DNA of 26,045 nt from Pseudomonadota bacterium (GTDB taxonomy: Bacteria; Pseudomonadota; Gammaproteobacteria; Steroidobacterales; Steroidobacteraceae): assembly GCA_003242685.1 (NCBI GenBank), contig QGVD01000057.1:1-26045 (forward strand). The letters run 5' to 3'. The position numbers were made by a program, and so were the translations under genes. Below, piece after piece: positions 7,519 to 16,273 of this stretch. Each line of letters opens with the position of its first letter. Positions within the stretch are counted from its first letter, which is position 1. A model generated the notes under the pieces. The model was not told where the DNA came from. It was given only the letters and a program-made list of their open reading frames with translations, and searched no databases.

Positions 7519-9024
7519 ATGCGTTTCGACATCTGGACAGGGAAGCTGCCCGCACAGGCCGTCGACTGCATCGTGATCGGTGCGTTCGAGGGCGGCGAGC
7601 TCGGCGAGACCGCGCGCACGGTGGATGCTGCGACGGGCGGCAGGCTGCGGCGGCTGCTCTCACGCGGCGACTTCCCGGGACGGCAGGGCGACACGCTGCT
7701 GCTGCCCGATCTCCCAGGGGTCAAGGCCGAGCGCACGCTGCTCGTCGGTCTCGGCGCGGCCAGGAGCTTCAATCGCCGCGCCTGGCGCCGTGCCTGCACG
7801 GCCGCGCTGAGCGTGCTCGCGCGCACCCGCGTGCGGAGCGTCGCGCTCGGCATCGATCCTCCGTCGAGTGAGCCGCTCGGCAACTACTACTTCGGCCGCG
7901 CCGTGGCGGAGATCACGGGCGCCGCCCTCTATCGGACCAACGATCAGAAAACGGGTCGCAAGCCGCCGCCTCCGGCGCTCACCTCCGTCAGCGCGGGTCC
8001 CGTGAGCGCGTCGGGTGCAGCGGCAGCGCGCCGCGGCCTCGCGCACGGCGCAGCGGTGGCGGAAGCGCAGAAGACGCAGCGCGATCTCGGCAATCTGCCC
8101 GGTAATGTCTGCACGCCGAGCTACCTCGCCCAGCAGGCCCGCCAGCTCGCACGGCGCTATCCGTCGCTCAAGGTCCAGATCCTCGACGAGGCGGCCATCC
8201 GCCGCCAGAAGATGGGCTGCCTGCTCGCCGTCGCGCAGGGCAGCGAGCAGCCGCCGCGCTTCATCGTGCTCGAGCACCGCGGCGGGCGCAGCACGCGCGA
8301 CCCCATCGTGCTGGTCGGCAAGGGCATCACGTTCGACACCGGCGGCATCTCGCTCAAGGATCCGCCGACGATGGACGAGATGAAGTACGACATGAGCGGT
8401 GCGGCGGCCGTGCTCGCGAGCCTGCAGCTCGCCGCCGAGCTGCGGCTGCCGATCCGCGTCATCGGCCTCGTCGCGGCGGCGGAGAACATGCCGAGCGGCC
8501 GCGCGATCAAGCCGGGCGACATCGTCACGAGCGCATCGGGTCAGACGGTCGAGATTCTCAACACGGACGCCGAAGGGCGGCTCGTGCTCTGCGACGCACT
8601 GCACTACGCGCGCCGCTTCTCCCCATCCGCGGTCATCGACATCGCGACGCTGACGGGCGCCTGTGTGATCGCGCTCGGCGCGCATCACACCGGTCTCATG
8701 AGCAACGACGATGCGCTCGCGGAAGAGCTGCTCGCCGCAGGACGCCGCACGGACGACCGCGCGTGGCGCCTGCCGCTCACGGAAGAGTACGCAGAACAGC
8801 TCAAGAGCAATTTCGCGGATTTCGCCAACGTGGGCGGACGCGAAGGCGGCGCCATCACGGCGGCGGCCTTCCTCGGCAAGTTCACGCAGGGCATGAAGTG
8901 GGCGCACCTCGACATCGCCGGCACCGCCTGGCAGGGTGGCGCACAGAAAGGCAGCACGGGACGGCCCGTCTCGCTCCTCGCCGATTTCCTCATCCGGCGG
9001 GCCGGGGCCGGCGCGGAGGACTGA
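7519..9024 (+). CDS. pepA: Leucyl aminopeptidase, M17 family
   Basis: A 501-residue cytosolic dimetal aminopeptidase that releases N-terminal amino acids. The C-terminal catalytic domain carries the full M17 site: K268 in VGKGITFDTGG, D273, D291 in KYDMSGAA, and the signature NTDAEGRL with D350, E352 and R354. The N-terminal domain (about 1-150) is the usual divergent alpha/beta domain. The ATG at 7519 follows GGGAGA by six bases; an upstream in-frame extension is not needed. E. coli PepA is also a DNA-binding regulator in carAB control and Xer recombination; whether this one is cannot be seen. It leads the pepA-holC unit; holC begins seven bases after its stop. Confidence 0.96.
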   Translation: MRFDIWTGKLPAQAVDCIVIGAFEGGELGETARTVDAATGGRLRRLLSRGDFPGRQGDTLLLPDLPGVKAERTLLVGLGAARSFNRRAWRRACTAALSVLARTRVRSVALGIDPPSSEPLGNYYFGRAVAEITGAALYRTNDQKTGRKPPPPALTSVSAGPVSASGAAAARRGLAHGAAVAEAQKTQRDLGNLPGNVCTPSYLAQQARQLARRYPSLKVQILDEAAIRRQKMGCLLAVAQGSEQPPRFIVLEHRGGRSTRDPIVLVGKGITFDTGGISLKDPPTMDEMKYDMSGAAAVLASLQLAAELRLPIRVIGLVAAAENMPSGRAIKPGDIVTSASGQTVEILNTDAEGRLVLCDALHYARRFSPSAVIDIATLTGACVIALGAHHTGLMSNDDALAEELLAAGRRTDDRAWRLPLTEEYAEQLKSNFADFANVGGREGGAITAAAFLGKFTQGMKWAHLDIAGTAWQGGAQKGSTGRPVSLLADFLIRRAGAGAED

Positions 9025-9031
9025 AGACGCC

Positions 9032-9508
9032 GTGAACGCGCCGGACACTCCGTCGGATGCAGGCTCGCCGCGGGTCGATTTCTACGTGATCGACGATGCG
9101 TCGCCCCTCGCCCGGCTCAAGCTCGCGTGCCGCATCGTCGAGAAAGCCTATTGCGCCGAGCAGAGCGTGCTCGTGTGGCTTTCCGACCGCGAGGAGCTGC
9201 GCACGTTCGACGAGCTGCTGTGGACATTCGCCGATCGCAGCTTCGTTCCGCACGAGGAGCTCGCTCCGGGCGCGCTCGCCGTCGAGGCGCCGGTTCTGCT
9301 TTCAGCGGGTACTCCTCCTGCCGGCGACATCGACGTCATCGTGAATCTCACTGCGGAAGTCCCGCCGTGCTACGCGCGGGCACGGCGGGTCGCGGAGATC
9401 GTCGATGGCGACGAGACGCGCCGCCGCGCCGGCCGCGCACGCTTCAAGACCTACCGCGACCTCGGTCTGCAGCCCGTCTCACATACCCTGCGCAACGGGC
9501 AGTCCTGA
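9032..9508 (+). CDS. holC: DNA polymerase III chi subunit
   Basis: A 158-residue clamp-loader accessory protein that links the clamp loader to single-strand binding protein. The core reads DFYVIDDASPLARLKLACRI, then VEKAYCAEQSVLVWLSD and LDELLWTFADRSFVPHEEL in family style, with the conserved 'LLWTF.d.sFvPH' segment clear. The C-terminal FKTYRDLGLQPVSHTL also fits, as in other chi proteins. The start is a GTG at 9032; GGAGGA lies 11 bases before it inside the pepA 3' end. A short extra N-terminus of about 14 residues (NAPDTPSDAGSPRV) precedes the fold. Order pepA-holC-valS is conserved with E. coli. A strong hairpin follows at 9523-9542. Confidence 0.92.
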   Translation: MNAPDTPSDAGSPRVDFYVIDDASPLARLKLACRIVEKAYCAEQSVLVWLSDREELRTFDELLWTFADRSFVPHEELAPGALAVEAPVLLSAGTPPAGDIDVIVNLTAEVPPCYARARRVAEIVDGDETRRRAGRARFKTYRDLGLQPVSHTLRNGQS

Positions 9509-9522
9509 GCTTGCCGTTCCTG

Positions 9523-9542
9523 AGCCGGCGCCGCCGCCGGCT
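9523..9542 (+). terminator. Strong GC hairpin after holC
   Basis: AGCCGGCG (9523-9530) and CGCCGGCT (9535-9542) form a perfect 8-bp stem with a CCGC loop, starting 14 bases after the holC stop. It is followed by TTC but no long T-tract. Position before a separate valS promoter supports partial or full termination of pepA-holC. Confidence 0.55.
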
Positions 9543-9598
9543 TCAGACACTCGTCACATCCCGATCGCGGTGCGGGCTGCCCTGCCCGGCCTTGCCGC

Positions 9599-9604
9599 TA
9601 TAAT
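9599..9604 (+). promoter_or_regulatory. valS promoter -10 box
   Basis: A perfect TATAAT sits 28 bases before the valS ATG, standing out in very GC-rich DNA. The best -35 position (about 9577-9582, CTGCCC) is poor, so an activator or a strong -10 alone may suffice. Predicted leader is about 20 nt. Confidence 0.6.
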
Positions 9605-9632
9605 CCGGCGCTCACTTCACGGTTGCTGCCGG

Positions 9633-12404
9633 ATGGACAAGGTCTACACGCCGCACGAGATCGAGCGGCGCATCTACGAACGGTGGGAGTCGCACGGCTG
9701 GTTCGCTCCGAGCGGACGGGGCGAGCCCTACTGCATCATGATCCCGCCGCCGAACGTGACCGGAACGCTGCACATGGGGCACGCGTTCCAGCACACGCTG
9801 ATGGACGCGCTCACGCGCTACCACCGCATGCGCGGGTTCGACGTGCTGTGGCAGCCGGGCACCGACCACGCCGGCATCGCCACGCAGATGGTCGTGGAGC
9901 GCCAGCTCAACGCCGAGGGCATCCGGCGCACGGACCTCACGCGCGAGGAGTTCGTCGCGCGCGTCTGGCAGTGGAAGGAGCAGTCGGGCGGCACGATCGC
10001 GTCGCAGATGCGCCGCCTCGGCGACTCGGTCGACTGGTCGCGCGACCGCTTCACCATGGACGAGGGCATGTCCCGCGCCGTGGTCGAAGTGTTCGTCCGG
10101 CTGTACGAAGAAGGCCTCATCTATCGCGGCAAGCGCCTCGTCAACTGGGATCCGGTGCTGCTCACGGCACTCTCCGATCTCGAGGTCCAGAGCGAGGAAG
10201 AAGACGGCCATCTCTGGCACCTGCGCTATCCGCTCGCGGACGGCTCCGGTCATCTCGTCGTCGCGACGACGCGTCCCGAGACGATGCTCGGCGACACCGC
10301 GGTCGCGGTGCATCCCGAGGACGAGCGCTACAGGCACCTCGTCGGCCGCGAAGTGCGGCTGCCGCTCGCGGATCGCACGATCCCGATCATCGCGGACGAG
10401 TACGTCGATCCGTCCTTCGGCTCGGGCTGCGTGAAGATCACGCCGGCGCACGACTTCAACGACTACGAAGTGGGCGTGCGCCACGGCCTGCCGCAGATCA
10501 ACATCTTCACGCCGCGCGCCGCGCTCAACGAGAACGTCCCCGAGCGCTTCCGCGGGCTCGATCGCTTCGAGGCGCGCAAGCGCGTGATCGAAGAGCTCGA
10601 GGCCGCAGGTCTCCTCGAGAAGGTGGAGAAGCATCGTCATGCCGTGCCGCGCGGCGACCGCAGCGGCGCGGTCCTCGAGCCTTATCTGACCGACCAGTGG
10701 TACGTGAAGGTGGGTCCGCTCGCCGAGGAAGCGATCCGCGCGGTCGAGGACGGCCGCACCCGCTTCGTTCCCGAGAACTGGTCGAAGACCTACTTCGAAT
10801 GGATGCGCAACATCCGCGACTGGTGCGTGAGCCGTCAGCTCTGGTGGGGTCACCGCATTCCGGCGTGGTACGACGCTCAGGGCAACGTCTACGTCGGCCG
10901 CTCGGAAGCCGAAGTGCGCGAAAAGCACGGGCTCGGCGCGGACGTCGCGCTGCGCCAGGACGAGGACGTGCTCGACACGTGGTTCTCCTCGGCGCTGTGG
11001 CCCTTCTCCACGCTCGGCTGGCCGGACCGCACGCCCGAGCTCGCGCGCTACTACCCGACCACGGTGCTCGTCACCGGCTTCGACATCATCTTCTTCTGGG
11101 TCGCCCGGATGATGATGATGGGCCTCAAGTTCATGGGCGACGTGCCGTTCCGCGACGTGTACATCACGGGCCTCATCCGCGACGAGCACGGCGACAAGAT
11201 GTCGAAGTCCAAGGGCAACGTGATCGACCCGCTCGACATCGTCGACGGCATCGATCTCGAGTCCCTGGTGGCCAAGCGCACGACGGGCCTCATGCAGCCG
11301 CACCTCAAGCCTGCGATCGAGAAGGCCACGCGCAGGCAGTTCCCGCAGGGCATCGCGGCGCACGGCACGGACGCGCTGCGCTTCACGTTCGCGGCGCTCG
11401 CCACGCCGAGCCGCGACATCCGCTTCGATCTCGGGCGCGTGGCGGGATACCGGAACTTCTGCAACAAGCTCTGGAACGCGGCGCGCTTCGTCACGCTGAC
11501 GAGCGAGAACGCGAAGGTGGACGGCGAAGGCGACGTCGAGCTGTCCGTCGCCGACCGCTGGATCCGCTCCCGGTTCGGCCGCATGCTGAGCACGGTCGAG
11601 TCCGCGATGCGCGAGTACCGGTTCGACTACGTTGCGAGCGCCCTGTACGAGTTCACCTGGTACGAGTTCTGCGACTGGTACCTCGAGCTGACGAAGCCCG
11701 TGCTGCAGTCGGATGCGGCATCTCCCGCCGCGAAGCGCGGCACGCTTCGCACCCTGCTCGGCATCACCGAAGCGCTGCAGCGCGCGCTGCATCCGCTGAT
11801 GCCGTTCATCACGGAGGAGATCTGGCAGCGCATCGCCCCGCTCGCGGGCCGCAAGGGGCCGAGCGTCATGCTCGAGCCCTATCCCAGGCCGGACGAGTAT
11901 CCGCTCGACGAAGCCGCCGAGCGCGAGGTGGCGTGGATTCAGAGCTTCATCCTCGCGGTGCGCCAGATCCGCGGCGAGATGGACATCAGCCCGACGCGCC
12001 GGCTGCCGGTGCTGCTGAAGGACGCATCCGCTCAGGACCTGGAGCTTCTCGATCGGCACCGTACCTGGCTCGAGCGGCTCGCCGGGCTCGAGAGCATCAC
12101 GGTGCTCGGACCGCAGGATCCGGTGCCTCAGTCGGCCACCGCACTGCTCGGTGAGCTCACGATCCTCGTGCCCATGGCGGGGCTCATCGACGCCGCGGCG
12201 GAAGTCGAGCGGCTCGGCAAGCGGATCGCGAAGGCCCGGCAGGATCTCGAGAAGTCGCGCGCGAAGCTCGCGAACGAGAACTTCGTTCGCAACGCGCCCG
12301 AGGCGGTCGTCGCGCAGGAGCGCGAGCGCGCCGCGGAGCTCGAGCGCACCGTCGCCGGCCTCGAGACTCATCTCGAACGCGTGCGCGCGATGCTCGGATC
12401 GTGA
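9633..12404 (+). CDS. valS: Valyl-tRNA synthetase
   Basis: A 923-residue class I aminoacyl-tRNA synthetase that charges tRNA-Val. The HIGH-type motif is HMGH at residues 47-50 (in GTLHMGHAFQHTLMDAL) and KMSKS is at 522-526 (DKMSKSKGNVIDP). The CP1 editing domain shows TTRPETMLGDTAVAVHP and GSGCVKITPAHDFNDYEVG. An anticodon-binding helical domain and the ValRS-specific C-terminal coiled coil (from about residue 855, AEVERLGKRIAKARQDLEKS) complete it. Length is normal. The ATG at 9633 is chosen because family sequence starts there and a TATAAT lies 28 bases upstream. The stop overlaps the next gene (TGATG), so downstream genes may be co-transcribed. Confidence 0.98.
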   Translation: MDKVYTPHEIERRIYERWESHGWFAPSGRGEPYCIMIPPPNVTGTLHMGHAFQHTLMDALTRYHRMRGFDVLWQPGTDHAGIATQMVVERQLNAEGIRRTDLTREEFVARVWQWKEQSGGTIASQMRRLGDSVDWSRDRFTMDEGMSRAVVEVFVRLYEEGLIYRGKRLVNWDPVLLTALSDLEVQSEEEDGHLWHLRYPLADGSGHLVVATTRPETMLGDTAVAVHPEDERYRHLVGREVRLPLADRTIPIIADEYVDPSFGSGCVKITPAHDFNDYEVGVRHGLPQINIFTPRAALNENVPERFRGLDRFEARKRVIEELEAAGLLEKVEKHRHAVPRGDRSGAVLEPYLTDQWYVKVGPLAEEAIRAVEDGRTRFVPENWSKTYFEWMRNIRDWCVSRQLWWGHRIPAWYDAQGNVYVGRSEAEVREKHGLGADVALRQDEDVLDTWFSSALWPFSTLGWPDRTPELARYYPTTVLVTGFDIIFFWVARMMMMGLKFMGDVPFRDVYITGLIRDEHGDKMSKSKGNVIDPLDIVDGIDLESLVAKRTTGLMQPHLKPAIEKATRRQFPQGIAAHGTDALRFTFAALATPSRDIRFDLGRVAGYRNFCNKLWNAARFVTLTSENAKVDGEGDVELSVADRWIRSRFGRMLSTVESAMREYRFDYVASALYEFTWYEFCDWYLELTKPVLQSDAASPAAKRGTLRTLLGITEALQRALHPLMPFITEEIWQRIAPLAGRKGPSVMLEPYPRPDEYPLDEAAEREVAWIQSFILAVRQIRGEMDISPTRRLPVLLKDASAQDLELLDRHRTWLERLAGLESITVLGPQDPVPQSATALLGELTILVPMAGLIDAAAEVERLGKRIAKARQDLEKSRAKLANENFVRNAPEAVVAQERERAAELERTVAGLETHLERVRAMLGS

Positions 12405-13327
12405 TGGACGCCGTTCAGCCGCTGCCGCGCGCCATCGAGACTCTGGAGCGGATCATCCTCGGAAAGCCGGAGCAGATCCGGCTGTGCCTCGCCTGCCTGC
12501 TGGCGCGCGGGCACCTGCTCATCGAGGACGTGCCGGGTGTCGGCAAGACCACGCTGGCACACGCGCTCGCTCACGTCCTGGGACTCGCCTGGCAGCGCGT
12601 GCAGTTCACGAGCGATCTGCTGCCCGCGGACATCATCGGCGTCTCGGTGTTCGATCGCGCCACGCAGCAGTTCCACTTCCGCAAGGGACCGGTCTTCACG
12701 CAGCTGCTCCTCGCGGACGAAGTCAACCGCGCGAGCCCGCGCACGCAGAGCGCGCTGCTCGAGGCGATGGAGGAGCGCCAGGTCAGCGCGGACGGGACGA
12801 CCTACCGCCTCCCGGAGCCGTTCTTCGTCATCGCCACGCAGAACCCGCACGAGCAGATCGGCACCTTTCCGCTGCCGGAATCGCAGCTCGATCGTTTCCT
12901 GATGCGCGTGACGCTCGGCTACCCCGACGCCGTGCACGAGCGCGAGCTCCTGCGCAACGGCGAGCGGCGCGAGCTGCTCGCACGGCTCCCTCCCGTCCTC
13001 GGGCCCGAAGCGATCGTCGACATCCAGCGTGCGGTGCGCGAAGTGCACGTCTCGGACGCGCTGCTCGACTACGTCCAGGCGCTGACCGAACGCACTCGGA
13101 CGCGCACCGATCTGCGGCTCGGGCTCTCGCCGCGCGCGGCTCAGGGCCTCATCCGTGCGGCGCAGGCGTGGGCCCATCTCCAGGGCCGCAGTGCCGTGCT
13201 GCCCGAGGACGTGCAGGCGGTCTTCCCCTCGGTCGTGGCTCACCGTCTCGAGCGGCGCGATGCCGCCGACGCGAGCGGACACGCCGTCGCCGACGAGATC
13301 CTGAAGGCGGTACCGGTGCCACTCTAG
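12404..13327 (+). CDS. MoxR-family AAA+ ATPase
   Basis: A 307-residue chaperone-like ATPase. Walker A is VPGVGKTT (43-50), Walker B is LLLADE (101-106) followed by VNRASPRTQSALLEAMEE. Sensor 1 is FFVIATQNPHEQIGTFPLPE and the lid contains TDLRLGLSPRAAQGL, all standard for MoxR proteins. Such ATPases often act with DUF58 or von Willebrand-type partners in protein maturation or envelope stress. The ATG shares its first base with the valS TGA; a GTG one codon earlier is also possible. The ribosome-binding site is weak, so translation is probably coupled to valS. The next gene is its usual DUF58 partner, five bases on. Family secure, target unknown. Confidence 0.93.
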   Translation: MDAVQPLPRAIETLERIILGKPEQIRLCLACLLARGHLLIEDVPGVGKTTLAHALAHVLGLAWQRVQFTSDLLPADIIGVSVFDRATQQFHFRKGPVFTQLLLADEVNRASPRTQSALLEAMEERQVSADGTTYRLPEPFFVIATQNPHEQIGTFPLPESQLDRFLMRVTLGYPDAVHERELLRNGERRELLARLPPVLGPEAIVDIQRAVREVHVSDALLDYVQALTERTRTRTDLRLGLSPRAAQGLIRAAQAWAHLQGRSAVLPEDVQAVFPSVVAHRLERRDAADASGHAVADEILKAVPVPL

Positions 13328-13332
13328 GCGTC

Positions 13333-14316
13333 ATGCGACTCCACCTGCGCGAGCGTGCCGCGAGATGGGCCCTGCGCAGGCAGGGACCGGACGTCCTTCC
13401 CGTCACGCTGACACGCCGCAGGCTCTACGTGCTGCCGACGCGCGCCGGGCTCGGCTTCGCGCTCCTTCTCTTCGCCATGCTGATCGCGGGGCTCAACTAC
13501 GCGAACAGCCTCGCTCTCTTCATGACCTTTCTGCTCGGCGGATTCGCGCTCGTGACGCTGCACCAGTGCCATCGCAATCTGCTCGGCATCGACGTGCTCG
13601 GGGTCGGCACGATGCCCACCTTCGCGGGCCGTCCGGGAACGCTGCGCATTTCGCTCGGCAATCCTTCAGGTGCGGCGCGCCTCTGCATCTCGGCAGGACC
13701 CTCTCGCGAGCGTGCGGAAGAAACCGACGTGCCGGCGCTGGGAACCGCGCACGTCGAGATCGAGATGCCCACGAGCCGCCGCGGCGTCCTGCGCCTCGAG
13801 CGGCTCGAGCTCTCCACCACGCATCCCTTCGGGCTCTTCCGTGCCTGGACCTGGATTCACACACCGATCGAGCTCGTCGTATATCCGCGCCCGCGAGGCA
13901 CACGCCCGATGCCGTCCGAAGGCGCGAATCGCAGCGGGAGACTGCTGCGATCCGGCCCAGGCGCGGAAGAATGGCTCGGCCTGCGCGAGTTCCGCGACGG
14001 CGACTCGCCGCGGCGGGTCGCCTGGAAGGCCTATGCGCGCGGTGCGCCGCTGCTCGTGAAGGAATACGGATCCGGCGGCTCGGAGATCCGCATCTTCAGC
14101 TTCGACAGCCTCGCGGGGCTCGATGCAGAGGCACGCCTCGAGCAGCTCGCACGCTGGGTCGTCGAAGCCGAGGCGCACGGTGAGAGCTACGGACTCGAGC
14201 TGCCCGGAACCACGATCGAGCCCGGACGCGGTCCGCAGCACCGCCACCGCTGTCTGACCGCTCTCGCCTGCCACGACTCCGGGGGAACCACGGCCCATGA
14301 CGCCGCGAGCGTCTGA
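13333..14316 (+). CDS. DUF58 domain membrane protein, MoxR partner
   Basis: A 327-residue protein with a basic N-terminus and two adjacent membrane helices (about 39-56 and 58-77). A soluble part with beta strands follows, then the DUF58 signature around 218-235, REFRDGDSPRRVAWKAYARG, followed by LLVKEY. DUF58 proteins are habitually encoded between a MoxR ATPase and a transglutaminase-like TgpA gene, exactly as here. A von Willebrand-like fold is assumed for the family; metal-site residues were not identified by eye. The ATG at 13333 follows a weak AGG. The 3' end overlaps tgpA by 20 bases. Function is likely envelope-related but unproven. Confidence 0.9.
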   Translation: MRLHLRERAARWALRRQGPDVLPVTLTRRRLYVLPTRAGLGFALLLFAMLIAGLNYANSLALFMTFLLGGFALVTLHQCHRNLLGIDVLGVGTMPTFAGRPGTLRISLGNPSGAARLCISAGPSRERAEETDVPALGTAHVEIEMPTSRRGVLRLERLELSTTHPFGLFRAWTWIHTPIELVVYPRPRGTRPMPSEGANRSGRLLRSGPGAEEWLGLREFRDGDSPRRVAWKAYARGAPLLVKEYGSGGSEIRIFSFDSLAGLDAEARLEQLARWVVEAEAHGESYGLELPGTTIEPGRGPQHRHRCLTALACHDSGGTTAHDAASV

Positions 14317-16273
14317 GTCGAACGCGTCGCGTCCCGTCGCGTGGATGTGTGCCGCATTCGCCGCCGGCGCGCTCCTGCACGTGGACCGCGTGCCGCTCTG
14401 GGCGAGCGTCGTCGCTCTCGGTGCCTGCGCCTGGCGGTACGCCGCCGCGTGCCGACCGCTGCAGCTCCCCGGAAAGTACCAGCGCGCGGCACTCGCGATC
14501 GCGCTGCTCATCGCCGTGCTGGCGACTTTCCGGACGCTCAACGGGCTCGCTGCCGGCTCGGCGCTCCTCGTCGTGATGGGCGCGGTGAAGACGCTCGAGA
14601 CGCATCGCCGGCGGGATCGATTCATCGTGATCGGGGCCGCGCTCTTTCTGCTGCTCGCCGCCTGTCTCGACCGTCAGTCGCTCCTGCGCGCGCCGCTCTA
14701 TCTGCTGCACGTCTGGCTGTGCTGTACCGCGCTCGCGGTCACTGCCCACCCGAAGCAAGGTCTCGACGACCGTGCGGCGATCGCGCTCGCCGGACGGTGT
14801 CTGCTGTACGCGCTGCCCCTGGCACTCCTGCTCTTCGTCACCTTCCCGCGCCTCCCCGGCGCGTTCTGGGCACTGCCGCGTCAGGACGAAGCGGTCACCG
14901 GGCTCAGCGACACCATGAGCCCCGGGAGCATCACGCAGCTCTCCGAGTCGAGCGATCCGGCGTTCCGCGTCTGGTTCGAGGGCGATCCTCCGCCTCCCGA
15001 GGAGCGCTACTGGCGCGGCCCCGTGCTCTACGACTTCGACGGCTACACCTGGCGGCGCCGGCGCTTCGTGAACTTCGTCGAAACGCCGCTCGAGTTCGAG
15101 GGTCCCGCCTATCGCTACCGCATCTCGCTCGAACCGCATTTCAACTACTGGTGGTTCGTGCTCGACACGGTGAAGGAGCCTCCGCAGGGACCGGCAAGAG
15201 TGCGCATCACGCCGGATCGGCAGCTCGTCTCCGCCGCGCCGGTCTTCGAGCCGACGACATACGAAGCGGTGTCGCACACCCGCACGCGTGCGCTCGGTCC
15301 ACTGTCGACGCTCGCCCGCCGGGCGAGCACTGCCCTGCCGCCGAATCGCAATCCGCGTACGCTGGCGCTCGCCCGGAGTCTCCGTGAGCGCGCCGGCAGC
15401 GACGAGGCGTACGTCGAGGCGGTGCTGACGCTCTTCCGCACCGGCGGCTTCGAGTACACGCTCACGCCGCCGCGACTCGACTTCGATTCCGTCGACGACT
15501 TCCTGTTCAACACGCGCCAGGGCTTCTGTGGCCACTACGCGTCCGCCTTCGTGACATTGATGCGCGCGGCCGGTGTTCCCGCACGCGTCGTCACGGGTTA
15601 TCTCGGCGGCGAATGGAATCCCGTCGGCGGCTACTACATCGTCCGCCAGGCGGATGCCCACGCATGGAGCGAAGTGTGGCTCGAAGGGCGCGGCTGGACG
15701 CGCGTCGATCCGACGGCGGTCGTCGCGCCGGACCGGCTGCGGCGTGGAATCATCGACCTCCTCGAGACGGGATCCGCGCCTGCGAGGATCATCCGCAGGA
15801 CGCCGTGGCTCGCACGCGTGTCGCAGTCCTGGGACGCGGTCAATGCGTGGTGGAATACGCGGGTCATCGGATTCGATTTCCGGACACAGCTCGATCTGCT
15901 CGGGCGTCTGGGGATCGAAGCCACTGACTGGCGGCCGCTCGGATGGCTCCTGGCCGGCGGCCTCACCGCATGGGTGCTCTGGATCGGCTGGAGGCTCGGC
16001 CGCTCGCCCGCGCCTGCACCGGTCGATCGTCTCGCACGCGCCTATGCGCGGCTCTGCGCCAGACTCGCCCGTGCGGGAGCACCGCGCGCGCCTCACCAGG
16101 GGCCGCTCGCCTACGCCGAGGCGCTCTGTGCGGCGAACCCGGAGCTCGGAGCACGCACACGGCCCCTGCTCGAGCGCTACGCCGAGCTGCGCTACGGTGG
16201 CACGGCCGGGAACGAATACGAAATGAAAGTGACGGCGTTCGAGCGCGACGTCGCGCGGTTGAAGGTACGGTGA
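14297..16273 (+). CDS. tgpA: TgpA-like transglutaminase-domain membrane protein (DUF3488 / DUF4129)
   Basis: A 658-residue inner-membrane protein. Several N-terminal helices lie between about 12 and 190 (DUF3488 part). A periplasmic transglutaminase-like core follows with a readable triad: C411 in GFCGHYASAF, H455 in QADAHAWSEVW and D471 in RVDPTAVV. A late membrane helix (about 550-568) and a cytoplasmic DUF4129-type tail close it. In Pseudomonas aeruginosa the homologous TgpA is reported essential, with a proposed cell-wall-linked role. The ATG at 14297 has GGGGGAA upstream, overlaps the DUF58 gene by 20 bases, and the 3' end overlaps the next gene (GTGA). Family assignment is strong; substrate unknown. 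Confidence 0.92.
   Translation: MTPRASESNASRPVAWMCAAFAAGALLHVDRVPLWASVVALGACAWRYAAACRPLQLPGKYQRAALAIALLIAVLATFRTLNGLAAGSALLVVMGAVKTLETHRRRDRFIVIGAALFLLLAACLDRQSLLRAPLYLLHVWLCCTALAVTAHPKQGLDDRAAIALAGRCLLYALPLALLLFVTFPRLPGAFWALPRQDEAVTGLSDTMSPGSITQLSESSDPAFRVWFEGDPPPPEERYWRGPVLYDFDGYTWRRRRFVNFVETPLEFEGPAYRYRISLEPHFNYWWFVLDTVKEPPQGPARVRITPDRQLVSAAPVFEPTTYEAVSHTRTRALGPLSTLARRASTALPPNRNPRTLALARSLRERAGSDEAYVEAVLTLFRTGGFEYTLTPPRLDFDSVDDFLFNTRQGFCGHYASAFVTLMRAAGVPARVVTGYLGGEWNPVGGYYIVRQADAHAWSEVWLEGRGWTRVDPTAVVAPDRLRRGIIDLLETGSAPARIIRRTPWLARVSQSWDAVNAWWNTRVIGFDFRTQLDLLGRLGIEATDWRPLGWLLAGGLTAWVLWIGWRLGRSPAPAPVDRLARAYARLCARLARAGAPRAPHQGPLAYAEALCAANPELGARTRPLLERYAELRYGGTAGNEYEMKVTAFERDVARLKVR

Noticed and set aside
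7388..7576. Small open frame in the lptF-pepA gap running into pepA
   Set aside because: It overlaps the pepA start in another frame, has no ribosome-binding site and shows no leader-peptide feature such as repeated regulatory codons.
9612..12371. 919-codon open frame antisense to valS
   Set aside because: It exactly mirrors valS, is rich in Arg, His, Ala, Glu and Asp, and has no family motif. Long antisense frames are expected opposite GC-rich genes that use G or C at third positions.
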